DNA from: Scatophagus argus
Lineage: Eukaryota; Chordata; Actinopteri; Scatophagidae
DNA length: 64,000 bases
NCBI RefSeq assembly: GCF_020382885.2
Contig: NC_058513.1
Coordinates: 10,201,774 to 10,265,773 of the forward strand
Reading direction: 5' to 3'
Positions 14,352 to 33,934 of the stretch are shown one piece after another. Positions within the stretch are counted from its first letter, which is position 1. Every line of letters starts with the position of its first letter. A model generated the notes under the pieces. It ran no database searches. It worked only from the letters and a program-made list of their open reading frames with translations, and was not told the origin of the DNA. A program made the position numbers and the translations under genes.

Positions 14352-14759
14352 GTTCTGTTTTGTTTTTCTGTCTGACCCAAGCAATCACCCTAAATGTACA
14401 TCAACTCATTTATCAGTTCCACAAATGAAAACTGGTGATAATGCAGCTTGATGTGCATCTGTGTTTTAATTAAATCAGTTAGTCTTGGCATGATCTCTTA
14501 ATAACCTTAGTGCAAGGCAATAGCTCAAACAGTCTGCTGATTAAATTAAGATAAACTGGCTCTCAGTGGTAGTGAAATTAAACACTGGCACTAGCCTTCA
14601 TGTGAATGATCTACAGACATAAACAGTGACAAACAGTTACTTCGCCTCTCATAAACAGGTAAGAAAGCGAAATTATTTAGATAGATAAATGAAATTAAAA
14701 AATAATAAACAATTGTTTAGAATCTATACCATAGTTTAATTTTTCATTTTATTCATTGT

Positions 14760-14895
14760 GAAATTACTCCGAGACGGCAGGGGGTGCTCAATGCGAGACT
14801 GTGCAAGTTTGCCAGTTTTACAAGCAGCTAGCCTGCTAGCAAACAACAACAGAAGATCCCGGATAACTAGCGTTATAATTCAGCCTAACACAAAG
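14760..14895 (+). other. spop: Probable spop 5' non-coding exon and promoter-proximal region
   Basis: The sequence around the tandem AGCTAGCCTGCTAGC motif ends in a strong donor, CACAAAG/GTAAGT at 14895/14896. The region is locally less AT-rich than its surroundings and has no TATA box. SPOP genes carry non-coding first exons well upstream of the coding exons, and no other gene start fits this donor. The transcription start is not defined; the left boundary is nominal. Confidence 0.5.
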
Positions 14896-17800
14896 GTAAG
14901 TCCGTCGGTAAATAAAACATAAATGGGTGATATACTGTATATAGATTTAAAATCACTCGGTGGGAGATGCAGTTTCATATTTTAAGCCGCAGTTTATGGG
15001 GCAGTTTCCCCGACCTTTTTGTTTGGCTTGGGTTAGCTGCTACATTAATAGGGCTAAGTAGCCAACTAGCTTCATCGCGTTAGCTCTCGTGCAATCGTCA
15101 GACTGACTGGATTATTTATAGTATTTATTTCATTTTGAATGTATCAGATCGGGATATGACTGCATGGGATTTTGTTATTATATTTGAGCTCACTGTTCTC
15201 GCCCAGCGAAAGTAAATCGACAAGTCAAAGTAAGATACAATCGATTATCTGTATTGTTAGCAGGTTACCTACCAGCTACTGTCACCACCTACATTTTCTG
15301 CTAAAGGTATAAGCTTTTATAGAAACACGTTTATTGCTACTAATCTTCGGGTCAAATGAATATAGTGTGTTTGTGGTTAACAAATAGGTATCAGGAATAA
15401 GATTTATGTCCTAGGCCTCCATCATACTTTTTCACTGAAACCATGTAATATTGGTTAAATACTGTAGTGGATATTATACAGGCGGTACAGCCCCTGATTT
15501 GCTCCTGTTGTTATGGTTTGTTTCCTTAAACTGTTTTTAAACCGGTTAGTTGACCAACTGTCATTTGCAGTTGTTGGGGTAGAAAGGGATGAGTGTAGAT
15601 CATGTGATCCTGAGGCAGTGCAGCATGAGCACTTGCATTTTGGCATGAGTATGAAGATTATAATGCAATTCTTACGTCTGTTCTAGAGAAGGGTTAAGCA
15701 ACATATAAAATGCTGTGGTCATAAATTTTGGTGTTGTAAGAGATATGTAAATATATTTTAAGTGAGATGTCCACTGGTTTGCTTTGGCCTGTGCATCTAG
15801 ACAATGTGGAGTGTCTGACAGCTATTCTTCCATCCAAGACAATGTAAGCTATATTTCAGATGTAATGTCACTATTTCATATCTAACTTAAATGCAATTTA
15901 AAGTGGGTTGATATCTTTTTTTTTTTATTATGATGATTTAGAGCATAAGTGTAACCTGTGAGGCAAGACGTTCTTGCCCTACTTGTGATCTTTAGTGATC
16001 TTTTTGCTGCCTTGAAATTTAAAGTGCTGCCACACAGCAGATTTCAAATGGTCTCCAATTTAAGGTTTTCCTGAGTCTATCTCTTTGCCTTCCAGATATA
16101 CTGAGTATACATAACTCACTTTAGCTGAGCTCGCCTTTAGTCTGATGACCCAAAGTAAAGTCCAATGCAATTGCCCTCTCCATTTTTCAAACTGTGTAAA
16201 AAAACAAAAAGAATAAAGAAATGTAATTTGGAAAATGATGAACTACGACTGAAGTCTCAAATCAGTTTTCAGCTCAGCAATGCATGTGATCAAATTTTCG
16301 TGTCATGAAACCAAGTCACAAACATTTGTTTCATCCCGAGAGTATTTTTAGATTTGTTCTTCTAATGGAGCTTGAGGCTAGATTTATCTTAAGTAGGTAA
16401 ATTGTGTAACTTTAAAAAACAGAAACCAAATGCCCAGTCTATCCTTTTCAGATATGAGGGATATGTTGACATAATGTGCTTGAATTTTCTGCAGTGTGGC
16501 TGACTGGTGTCAACGTGTTCTCGTTTTGATTTTGAGTAACAATTAAAATTTAACTGTACACAAGTGGCTTAGAGAAATTTGTAATAAATAGGCCCCTTGA
16601 TTAAAAACCTTTTAGAATTATAATTTGTTATACATGGTTCCTAAGGGTGTTTTGTTGATTTCTGGTGACATTTTGTGATATCATGTTTAATGAATTGGAG
16701 CTTTTTGTGATGTGGTCATTGATAGTCAGTTGTGAATTCCAGATAATGGCATGACTATTCCCCCCATTCATGACGTCTCACCACAACAGTGTCTGTCACA
16801 CTTTGTTGATTAAGGATTTGAATTGAAACATCATACAACTCTAGTCTGCAGTGAGTCATTTTTTGCCATTAAATTCTGCTGGCTACTATTCTAATAAATT
16901 CACCAAGTTAAAAAATATTAATGGCATAGCTCCACTGCTCCTCAGATACCTCTTAAACCCCCCTTTTAAAGCTCTAATCACTCAACTAGTTGCTACTACT
17001 GGCTGCTCTGCTGCCTGCAGGAGTGTCTGCCTTTTAGAGGTCAACCTGTCAAGTGTAACTGTTTGTGGTGGTATGAAAAAGGTGACTGGAGACATTATAT
17101 ATGCATTGAAGTCCCTCTCCCCTTTAACCCCCCATGCCTGGCCAAGAGAGGAGGGTTTTAGTGAGGAAGTACAGGCAGGAGGTGAAGCCTGGGTGCTAAT
17201 GCTTTTTTGCCCTGTCAAATCCCCTTCAATGTAATTGTGGGTCTACACAAAGTCAGGGATGAGAGCGATGCAAGCTGATCGCCGTAGCAAAATCAATAGT
17301 TCATACCTCTCTGAGATTGAGTTTTTAGGAAAGGAGGAGCACCGTGACCAAGGGCAGAATATGAAATCACTCCCACAGAGGCCTGACACGCGCTATGCAA
17401 TCGATCCCCGGTCCCTGTACCAATTATACTTTTAAGGTTTGTCTGTGGCTTAGTGCAGTCCTCAAAGACTCAAGCTTTGGAAATAGACATTGTGTTCACT
17501 GACACCTCGACAAGGGTTGCAGTTTTTTCATTCCCCTTGGATATTGCTGTCTGAAATGCCTCCATACCTTCAGTCTTTAATTTAGAACAGAGATTGATTT
17601 CTCCTTTTTCTCGGTCTGAGGAATGAAATGTGAGGGGCAAAAAAGCATTGTGGTTAGAACTGCAACCTTATGTATCATATCTCCACAGATGTATATTCTT
17701 CCATTTTCATGTTGTTTTTTTATATTTGCATGTCTAATTCTGTTGTTGTGGCCACAGATGTTGCCATATAAACACTGATGTAAGGTTCTCTCTGTTTGTC

Positions 17801-20800
17801 TTTGAAATATTAATGTGTGGAATAGTCAGAAAACTAACCTTACTTTCACTAAGATTGAAATCATTAAAATGATTGTTTTTCTTTTTTCTACCGTGCACTA
17901 GATTTTGAGTTGATATTTGCTTAGTATTTTTGCTGTCTGTGATGCAATGGATTTTGATTGCAGCCCTTAAAATGTAAAAAACCTTTTCATGTAGTCATAT
18001 TTGCTTTGATTATTGGACACAGATAATATACGTATATTGATGATAAGCGTATAGATTGTCTGGTTAAAGTTCAGTTGACACCTGTAAAAATTTATCTCCC
18101 TGCGCTTGACCTGGTGATAGTTCGTGTTTTTCTTTGAGAAACTTGTGTCTTGATCGACACGTCTTCCAGGTTTTGATTGGTGTCAGGTGTAACACATACA
18201 AACAAAGACTTGTTTTAGCAAAGAAGTCCACCAGTAATTACAACTGCAATCAGAATGTGTGCTGCTCATAGTGGCAGTAATTCTGCACACAACAGCAGGA
18301 CACAGTAAAGTTGATCACTCAGGAGTTGTGTGCCTGCTGCTGTAACTCTTTATCTAACAGCTTGCTGTGGCTGTAGCTTCTTGACTGCCTGTCTTTAAAT
18401 CCGGGTTTTGCTCACATCTGAGTCCATGGGTAGCTGAAAATGAAACTATAAAGCACAAAAAAGGTACGGCGACTGTTTCAATGCAGTGTGCATCTTCATC
18501 GGAATCCAACTGTCCAAGAACCTGGATTTGATTTTGCTCTCATACCTCTGTTTGATTTTGTTTCATCTCTATCTAACCACTTTTTTGTGGTAATTTATCT
18601 CTTTGAATGGTTCCAAAGATGGTAGCCCATCTTTCATTTGCCACTTGTTTTTTCATAGGGCTTCTCCTTCACTTTTCTTTTCATTTTCTTTCCCAGTACC
18701 CCATTCCTTTATCTTTGTCTCACTCTATCTTAGCAGTTACCAATGTGGAAGAATCAAGAAGATTGGTTAGTTCTTCATTCACTGGGTTTTTTTTTCAGAA
18801 CTGGGCAAGTTCAAGCTTCAGACAGATTGTTTTGTATTGGCCAGACTTAGTAATGTAATTACTGTGATGGATAACTTCAGTAACATGACAAATATCCCTC
18901 TTAGTCTACTGAAATCATATTAGACTAAATATCGGGACTTGAGTAAAGATACACATACTCAAAGTGGCTATGCTCTTAGTAACATTTTTTCCATTAACAT
19001 GCCGAATTGAGATTTTTCTTGACCATCTAGCGCACCTTTGACTGTAACTTAGTAGTATAGAGTTTTTAACAGAGTACTTGTGTTATGAACATCCTGTCCA
19101 GTCCAGAAAGGTTTAAATTGGGTACATGTCTGTTGTCTTCTGAGGTGTTCCTCAAGCCCTCTCACTGTTATTCGCAGTTTATATTTGTTTTGATGACGAC
19201 AGCCACAGACATCTGTGTGTATTCTGAATTTGGTTACTCCATCCATGAGTGTGACCGCTCTGCATACTGAAATTACAGTGAAATGGGTCTTTTGCACAGC
19301 AGACAATTTTACTTGTCGTAGTAGGAAGAGTACAGTGTCACTAATAACACTGAAGAGAGTAGATGAACTTTATTGATCCCACAGTGGGGTAATTCACTAG
19401 TCATGGCATTTAAAGTAGTTAAAATAACAAAATTATATCAAACAATGATTGATTGATTGATAGCTTTGTCTGTGTTTTACACAGTGACAGTGTAACTGTG
19501 ACTGAGCCAGCATGCACAATACCAAGACCTGGAAACTGAAGCAACTAAATGGCATTCAGCCATTGTTCATTTTATTTTCACTGTTCCTTTCCCATTGTGA
19601 CATGTTAAATCAGGGCATATTTGATTGTCAGTAGAGGAGAAGGGTAGAGCGAGGGGAGATTGTCCACTCGGTAAGTGATTGATTGATTGAGTCACTCTTT
19701 CAGATGGATTAAAAAAAAAAACTGCTGACCATTAATATACCTGAGTAGCCTGCCCAAGCAGAGTGTGTGTGTGTGGGATGCACATGGTGTGTTTGTGTGA
19801 GAGAGGGGGAGAGCAAGAGGAGGTTGCACAGATCCAAAAATAAAAAATTAATATGTGGTGGGGAGTGTTGAGATTGTGGTGGGCTGCTACAAATGAATGT
19901 ATGGGAAACCCTGGGATGGAGCCATTAGTGGCTCTGTAGAGCGAGAGAAAGGTAGAGACAGATGAAGGGTTAGGGGGATTGTGAAATAGAAAAAAGGATG
20001 TTGAAGAGTGGGAAAAAAATTGGCCGCAGATTAACAGCATGAGGGCCCAGAGAGAAACTGACTAGTATTATATGGGAGTGAAAAACATTGTGAAAAACAG
20101 CACCAGTTCAGCCACTGACCTTGCAGCAAGATGAAAAAGGCTTACACATTGGCTGATATTGTGTTAATGAGCGGGTCTCCGGTGCTGGGTAATTTGTCCT
20201 CTATAGGTATCAAAATGAGGGGCAATACAGTACCTGTATCAAATAATGAAGGACTGACCTGTATTCATGTTAAACATATATATATATATATATAAAATGC
20301 TAATTGTATGCTTTCTTTGTGGTTTTAGTTAACAGTTATGAGTTAAAAATATTCTTTTACGACTCCAAAGTTTATCTCTCAGCACTTTCAGATATTCCTA
20401 ACATGTTTTTTGTTTCCTACTGAAGCTTCAAAATGTTTTAAAAGGTCACAAATACAGGTTATCTTTTTTCTTTGTATTCTCTTCTATCTATTCTGTCTTA
20501 ATATTTTCAGTGTTGTGTGATGCTCAAGTGAATATTTACGGTGGCAGGACAATGTATGAGGGAATGACTCGCACATATCACCCAGCAGGACAGTGTGGCT
20601 CACTCTTGTGTTTTTCGTCATGTTTGGACAGCAATAGAGGTGTATGGTATGGAGGAGTAAGCTGTATCAGTCTTTGTCTTTTCTTGAAATTCGGTAACAT
20701 TAACAGTGATATAGAGTATAAACATACAATATGGCACTGGTTTTGTCCTTTAGTGTGTAGATGATGAGGTCTCAGTCATGATAGAAGATTTTAATGCCAA

Positions 20801-21756
20801 GTCTAAACCCTGACCAGGCTTGACAATCATCCCACCAACCCATCTGTGAAATGTAAACCTTTTCAAAAGGCCAACAGCCTAAACAGATCTGCCCACACTA
20901 GTGTTTGCTTTCAAAAATCTGTGTGAAAATGATGAAAGTCCCAGATTGAAATGCCTTGTGATTTTTATGTTGTTTGTTTTCGACTCTTGTAGCTCAGTGC
21001 TGTTTGATAAACAGGCAAAATCCTGTTGGTGTGCAGCTGAGTTTTTAAGGTATCTTTTTTACTGGTCTTGATAGTTAAGCTTCACATTATGGCATCTTCT
21101 ACAATTTTCATTTTGTGTATCTAAAAGAAGGAGAGAAAAGTCAGAATTTTATATAGTGGACAAAATATTTTGTAGCATTAAGCAGTCACTGTCAACTAGT
21201 TTAGGCTCTTGAAGAGAGCCAGGTGTCATGGTTGAAGTACCTCGATATGGTGATGCTGTTGAACGTTGTTAAAGGAGTGTGTGTGTGTTTTTGGAGGAAG
21301 GAAGTGTGAGTCACAAATCTGCACAATCTTCCTGTGTGACTTGATGGTAATTTGGGAACCTTAGACTTGGCCAATGGCTCTGGCTGACATCCTGTGAGGC
21401 AGCTTGTTTACTTACAGTTCATTTTTGAGACTTAATTGCAATTGCAGTGACTATTGATCTTAGAACAGGCATGGGCCATCGATCTCTTGCTGTCCCCTAA
21501 TGGCTCAGGGACAATTCATCTGGGCCTGACACCACAAACCTCAATAGCAGGCAGTGTGGCCACAAGAATTAAGTGATATTGAATCTTAACTGGATAAAAG
21601 AAAGAGGCAGTGCCTATATGTTGCATCACAATGAGCCGAGCTTGTCTTTAAAAAATGTTTTTTTTCCGTCTGGTTGCCTTTTCTTTAAGAAGAAAATGAG
21701 ATAGGATTTAAATTCTAGTGCGATCATTTAGTCACACTGACATTGTCTGTTCCTAG
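14896..21756 (+). other. spop first intron (about 6.9 kb)
   Basis: Long AT-rich intron with no convincing gene. It contains a (TA)n run at 20276-20294 and a motif at about 19365-19400 (ACTTTATTGATCCCACAGTG) like the 3' tails of several fish LINEs. Open frames such as 16851-17234 lack any recognisable domain. I could not establish a small RNA gene in it. Confidence 0.45.
20276..20294 (+). repeat. (TA)n microsatellite in spop intron 1
   Basis: About nine TA units following CA. Confidence 0.85.
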
Positions 21757-21810
21757 GGGGCAAACTGCTTCCATCTGGCGTGTACTGATGCAGATGGACG
21801 TCAGGACTGA

Positions 21811-26923
<5,113 letters not shown>

Positions 26924-29583
26924 CAGCCTCACAGCAAGGCGCTACACTCGTGCATTCACAGACACATGCATATACACACACATGAACACACAGACCCCCC
27001 CCTCCCCAAACACAGGGACAACTTTTCCCCTTGCTGTTACCTAACACACTACCTACAGCCTCCCCCGATTCTCCCCCTTCTGCCCCATCCAAACCTGCTG
27101 TATTTAGTCTCTTCTAAAGATGGAGGGAAGAAGAAGGAGGAGGAGGAGAAGGAGTTGGAAGAAAAGGGCAGGTGGGATCATGAAGTGGATGTTTACTTTG
27201 TCGTTTACAAAGAAACCACAACACCCCTCCCCTTGTCTCCTCCGCTCTGGCATAGTGAGGTCTGACATTGTGCTCTTTTCCGTGTGTGAAGTTAAATCCT
27301 TCGACATCCTGTTAGTTCCTACTTTGGAATCCGTTCGGGAGGAAAAGCTGGACACAACAACCCAACAAGAGCCAAATGTCTGGAAGGCTTAAAGAACAAA
27401 CGCAGATGAATAAAAGTCTTTAACTGTCTATTTTATCATAAGGCTTCTTTTTGCTCGGTTCTTAGCGTTTGGAGTAGCGCTGCAGAGAAGCACCCCAAAC
27501 TAATGGACACATGGACCTGTGAGGGACAGGAGAAGGAGATGAAGAAGTATGCCTGTTAGTTACAAACCAGAAGCCCCCTCCCACTGAGAGAGACAACCAA
27601 GGGCTAGTCAACAAAAAAGCAGATATGGGACAAATTCTTCAAAGTAATTCTCCCAAAGAAAGTTGGGAAAACATTGCACTAAAGTCACAGGTCACCCGTT
27701 GTCAAACCCTTACCAGCAGTAAAGTAGAAATACTTTAGGCAAGCACACATTGAAGCAAGCTTCATGGACTAAAGACCCAGCTGGACCACCAAGAACAAGT
27801 ACCCTTTAAGAAGATTAATCAGCAAGTGACAAAAACAGTACATGTACTCCCATATAGAACTCTGCTTTATCCGCGTCCGTTTTCATTTTTTAAATAGCTG
27901 GGGGGAAAAACAGTTTAGAGAGGATACAGAAAATAGCAACGCACAACTGGATGTCATTCTTGGGGAAATTGTATTTTGTGTATGGATCTGTCTTTGTAGC
28001 CCTTCAGGAGAAAATAAAATCCAAGGTGTCAACAGACAAACCGACCAGGAGACAACAAATGGAGGAGAAAAAAATACGCCAAGAAATGCTTTCAAAATAA
28101 CATTAGGATTTAATCAGGCATGTTAATGTTCTTTTATGACTTACTTGTTTTTCTCCTCAGAACTGTCATTTCTATTTTTTTCACAGGAATTTGTACAGAC
28201 ACCAGTGTTTTTGAAGCTGTGTAAACAAAAGCATTTTCAACCATGAAATTGAAAAAAAAAAGGATAAAAAAGACAGATGTTTTCTTTGCAGGCATGAAGA
28301 CTGAGGGGAAATGAAATTGAAATGAACACGTTTTAATGTTCAGAATAGACAGAATGTGAATAAATGCACCAAGGCAAACCACATGAAATACATTTGAAGT
28401 TATCATTTGAACCTGGTGGAAAATGGTAATGATAGAAGGAACCATTGTTGTTTCTTTCCTGTAGATATTGCTGGTTATAAGTGACACTTAGTTGTTGCCA
28501 TTTTTTGTTCCCAAAAGAATAAACCACAACTATTTTGTATTGAATGCAATGCAAACCTTGTCTGGGTATTTTTGTGTGAGTTATGTGTTTGTATTGAATT
28601 GGTTATTTTCAGACATCCCATAAAACAACAGGAGTTTCATTTGGAATTGATCATGAGACTTTACAGAAAAATCAAATCACACACAAAGAAAATGTATTTA
28701 ATGTAATGTATGGTCTGTTCTTGGTGTGTTCAGTATGTACATCATAAATGGTTTAGAACCCAATCCTGGTCCAGTATTCAGCATGCTCTCTCAACAAGCT
28801 GAAATAATAAGTTCTAATGGGAATAAGCTACAGTAAGCTACAGGCCTAAACCTACACATTTTGCTTCTAGCTCCCGTGAGTTCTGAACTAAAGAGTTTGC
28901 ATGAGCATCTTTCCTCGCATTTGTAAGGACTGATTGTACCTAATTCAGTTGAAGGAAATGAAAGACAAATGTAGAAAACAGGTTTTGTAAAGGTTATTTA
29001 TGAAGTGAGCCCATTAAATCTTCAGTGGCTCCAGAGATCATCCCTTGAATCACCTTTTTTAACCTGTCGGTCTTTGTTTTTTAATCATATTTGTTTCTTT
29101 ATTAGGCAACATGCAGTAAAGAGTGACATAAATATGACAAAAAAATGCACAGGGTAAAGGCAAGAGCATTACAAACAAAAGACAGTAGAGGATGATGATA
29201 AATTAACCTCTGCAAACCAAAATATGGATTACTTGATTATTCGATTTTTGATACAGAATTGATTGGCAACCATTTGAAAATCAGTTAATGTCACATCAGT
29301 CTTTTTAAAAGCCTTTATATTTCTTGTGCTGTAAACATATTTTTAAAAACAATCATCACATCAACTGATAATGAAAATAATCCTGATAGCTGCAGCCCTA
29401 ATTATATTCATTTCATATACAACAAGTCTACAACAAGCAAGATATTGCACTAAAAACATTTACAGCTTTTGTTCAGTTGTTGAAAAAAAAAGCATTCTAA
29501 ATAAATGATAAACTTTAGAATCCATTAAAAACCCTTTAAAAACCTCCTCTTACTGAAATAACGATTCTCCACTGTCATCCTGG
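26924..29583. other. spop 3' UTR and convergent gap to the neurexophilin gene
   Basis: The spop 3' UTR probably runs to AATAAA at 28518-28523; earlier alternative signals are AATAAA at 27409-27414 and one near 28013. Several open frames here, for instance in a GAAGGAGGAGG-rich patch near 27130, sit in UTR and show no family. Past 28,540 the sequence belongs to the 3' side of the minus-strand neurexophilin gene. A candidate minus-strand poly(A) signal is at 29098-29103 (TTTATT on this strand). Confidence 0.6.
28518..28523 (+). other. spop distal poly(A) signal (AATAAA)
   Basis: AATAAA is followed within 40 bp by TTGTCTGGGTATTTTTGTGTGAGT, a GT-rich downstream element. It lies about 1.6 kb past the spop stop. 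The proximal copy at 27409-27414 could give a shorter UTR of about 0.5 kb. Confidence 0.55.
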
Positions 29584-30912
<1,329 letters not shown>

Positions 30913-31122
30913 TCTGCATCAGTTCCTCTGTGAAGATCCCTCCACTGTCACCTGAACTTCATTCAGGCCTGGTTAACTGTCGGCAGTCCATGGTCAGTGT
31001 CTGCATCCACATTAAATGCAGAGAGAAACACTCAGTTGTACCATCAGCTTCCACTCACAGCACACACACTGGGAGGCTTTCTCAGATCTCCAGATTTTCA
31101 ACACTCTGTTTTGCGGTCTGCG

Positions 31123-31157
31123 CCCCCATCCACCACCCCCACCCCCACCGCCAGCCC
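31123..31157 (-). promoter_or_regulatory. G-quadruplex-capable G-run tract upstream of nxph3
   Basis: On the minus strand, the coding strand of nxph3, this tract has four runs of at least three G: GGG, GGGGG, GGGGG and GGGGG, separated by loops of 8, 1 and 8 bases. It lies 210-245 bp upstream of the nxph3 ATG, in the probable promoter or 5' UTR. Folding and function are inference only. Confidence 0.35.
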
Positions 31158-32800
31158 TGCACACCCTTTCACACACACCCTTTCCTTTAAGGACATGCAG
31201 TGTTAATAATATCACACTGTGATGAAAAATATCCTGCGTTGTGTTTTTGGTGATTAGTTTACTTCACACTTTTATGAGAATTTACTTTGATTCATGGTGT
31301 TAAGGGAGGGAAGCAATGTGATAGTGCCATCTTGTGGCCCCATAGCAAAGTGCAGTAACATTAGATGCAACTGTCTCATTACAACCTGCTTGATGATTAA
31401 ATCCCTAGAAAGCTTTGCAACAAATTTAGCTCTATATTGCTCTCAGTATCAATATTGATGACTACAGCAACAACAAAGTTTGAAAAAGAGTTTGTCTGCT
31501 TCACACCGTGATATGCTTCATTAATAATGATCTGCTCCATGTCAGACAGGTCAGAGCCTGCTGCTGCTTATTAGGGGATTTACTGTGATTTACTGATATG
31601 TATGAATGTTGTTTTGGCAGCCCTGACGACCGTCTTAGTGAGGGGAACAGTGGGACTAAATACCCAGGGCCCCAACATGGAAGCTGCCTCTGTTTTTATC
31701 AGCAACTTTGAAATGGTACAATTGTAGCAGCTTGAGTTAACTATTAATGCTGACTAAAATAAATAGTTTGATATATTATATATAATACTATTTTATCTAA
31801 AACAACATTAGAGTTTCTCAGTTGCAACTATTATCTACTAAGTAGTCTGTTTTATGGCTTCTACTGTACAATATTTTTCAAGAGTGCTTGTTTTTATTTT
31901 TGCATTCAAACACTACTGAAGCAAGTACACCTTCAGCCACGTCAGACAAGTTGAAAAACTTGTTAGTATTTATATTGAGAAATACTGAGAGTGACAACAG
32001 GTGCTCATCCCGTCTTTTCAGTTTACTGGGCCTGCTTTTCTGAATATATATGGATTTTATTTATGGATTTTAAAAAAAGTCTCTAAATTTATTCACCTTA
32101 ATTCTGCACATGAAACAAGGTTTGATGAAGTTTATTTGGTTGTCTTTTATTATGAATGTTGCGGCCTCTGAATGAGAGCCGCCTCTGAGCTAGTCAACAA
32201 AAAACAAAAGGCAGCTGCGGGTCCATGGATTAACTTAAAGATTTATTAACTGAAATTACAAACCCTTTTGGTTTCTTTCTATGAAAAACGGTAAACACAA
32301 ATCACTCTCCACACTCTGCCTTTGCAGTCAAAGGCATCATAACACAAGACATCACAAGGAACAAAGTGAAAACTGTAATTCATCTTAAATATAAAGATAA
32401 TTTGGCCCCAACAATGAACATTAATAAATCCCTTCTCAGCGCAGTTGCTAGAGTAAGGTGATTTTGTACTTGTTGTCACAGAGTGGGACAGATGATGTAT
32501 TATAAATGGAGGGTTTGTATATGAGCGCAGGTGTTTGTTCTTTGTCATGTTCACCAAACTTTCATCTTCTAATTCGTCTTCTTAATACATAGAAAGATAG
32601 ATACTTTATTTATTTATTCTTAAAACTGTCTTGGTGACATGGTAGGTTTGTGCCAACAGTGTTTTAGCAAACAAAAACAAATTTTGGCCTTATACCAACA
32701 GGAAGAACCTCCATAGCTACTGAATGTCCTATTTTGATGTTGAGCCTTGTGCAGGAAATGGAACATATGCAAGAAATGTTTACACACCCTTAATTTGCTT

Positions 32801-32836
32801 CCACAGAAGTAGTAATGGCCATCACTACTTCTGTGG
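32801..32836. repeat. 36-bp near-perfect palindrome
   Basis: CCACAGAAGTAGT (32801-32813) is matched by its exact complement ACTACTTCTGTGG (32824-32836). The centre ATGG/CCAT is itself palindromic, so the whole 36 bp is self-complementary except for one mismatched pair (A32814/C32823). It lies in spacer DNA, with no gene assignment. Confidence 0.8.
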
Positions 32837-33897
32837 TGGTGACCTACTAACGAGTTCTTAATTTCCTCATTAAGAAAAATGATTCTAATTAGCTGCACCT
32901 GGAGAAGGTTCCCCAGTCGGTCTTTGCTCATAACTCAGGTCATATTGTTAGTTTGGTTTTTCTTAGATTTAAATTTCTGGGTCAGATTTATGGCAATGAA
33001 TAAAATTCCCAAATCATCAAATGCCTCTTCCAAGCTTGACAGTGATCTGCACTCTCCTGTTGGCTCTCACTGAATGAGCCTAAAGCTGTTCACCTCAGAG
33101 CAACAAGCAGACATTTTGATTGGGCTTCCTGCAATGTTCCTGTTGAAACTGACAAATTTGTAATTTTACTGTGAAAAAATCATGTCAGTTTTTTCCCACT
33201 GATTACCATAAGGTTTCATGAAAATCCTCACATTTTATACAAACTCAAACATTATAAGCTTGATGCACGAGCCTGTAATACAGAGTAGAAAACAGAAACT
33301 CACTCAACCAGACTTGCAGCCTCACTACAAAAAGAAAGTAGGTTGCCATTACAACAACAACCATAACAATCAACAACTATATCAAAATAAGAAACTTTTT
33401 TTTAGTCTCCTGTTAAACATTGGCAGACATCAGCTTTTTACTGAAGGTAAACCACGCAGGATATGTTGGATGATATTTGCAAATGCAAACAATATGTGAT
33501 TGTGGAGAAAGATTGCTGACCCTCATTCCCATGTTTTGAAACTGCTGCCAGAATGACACTCAATAGTCAACTACCTTTGTTCAGAATCACTGACACCCAG
33601 AAATGTCCCGAGCTGAACACAATCATCAGAAAATGCGGTCAGAGGACAGGGTTTGAGCACATACTGCCACACTTACAGTGGTAAGATAATGACTTAAACA
33701 AGAAAAATTACATTTGATCTTATTCCAGAGCACTTTAATATTTTTTAATTTGAACAGACCATAAAAAATAGTAGACATATACAATAAATCCAATGAAATA
33801 CAAAGAACAAAGTTGTAACAAACCAAACTAAATTTTGACAACACAGTGATTGGAGATGTGTCAAACACTTCAGATGATGTCACTTTTTTGTTGGATG

Positions 33898-33917
33898 GTG
33901 TGTGTGTGTGTGTGTGT
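33898..33917 (+). repeat. (GT)10 microsatellite
   Basis: Ten GT units directly precede the LINE remnant that starts near 33935. Confidence 0.9.
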
Positions 33918-33934
33918 AGGTGCATATTGGATAG

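Larger units (their letters stand above)
30913..33897. other. Spacer upstream of nxph3
   Basis: This holds the nxph3 5' UTR and promoter (minus strand) and then AT-rich spacer. Apart from the C-rich run and the palindrome listed separately, I see no gene. No protein family is visible in the short open frames near 32279-32931 or 33218-33499. Confidence 0.45.

Noticed and set aside
16851-17234. 127-codon open frame in spop intron 1 with a phrase NGIAPLLLRYL that faintly recalls a LINE C-terminus
   Set aside because: The resemblance is a few residues long, with no flanking RT blocks and no element ends.
19365-19400. ACTTTATTGATCCCACAGTG motif resembling the 3' tail of fish LINEs
   Set aside because: Only the tail motif is visible; I could not define an element around it, so it is mentioned in the intron entry but not called.
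20758-20815. C/D-box snoRNA-like pattern (GATGATGA followed about 45 bases later by CTGA) in spop intron 1
   Set aside because: No terminal stem brackets the boxes and no C'/D' pair is clear; such short motifs arise by chance in AT-rich introns.
27120-27392. Arg-rich 90-codon open frame starting MEGRRRRRRRRSWKK in the spop 3' UTR
   Set aside because: It reads a GGAGGAGAA simple-sequence patch inside the spop UTR; no conserved motif.
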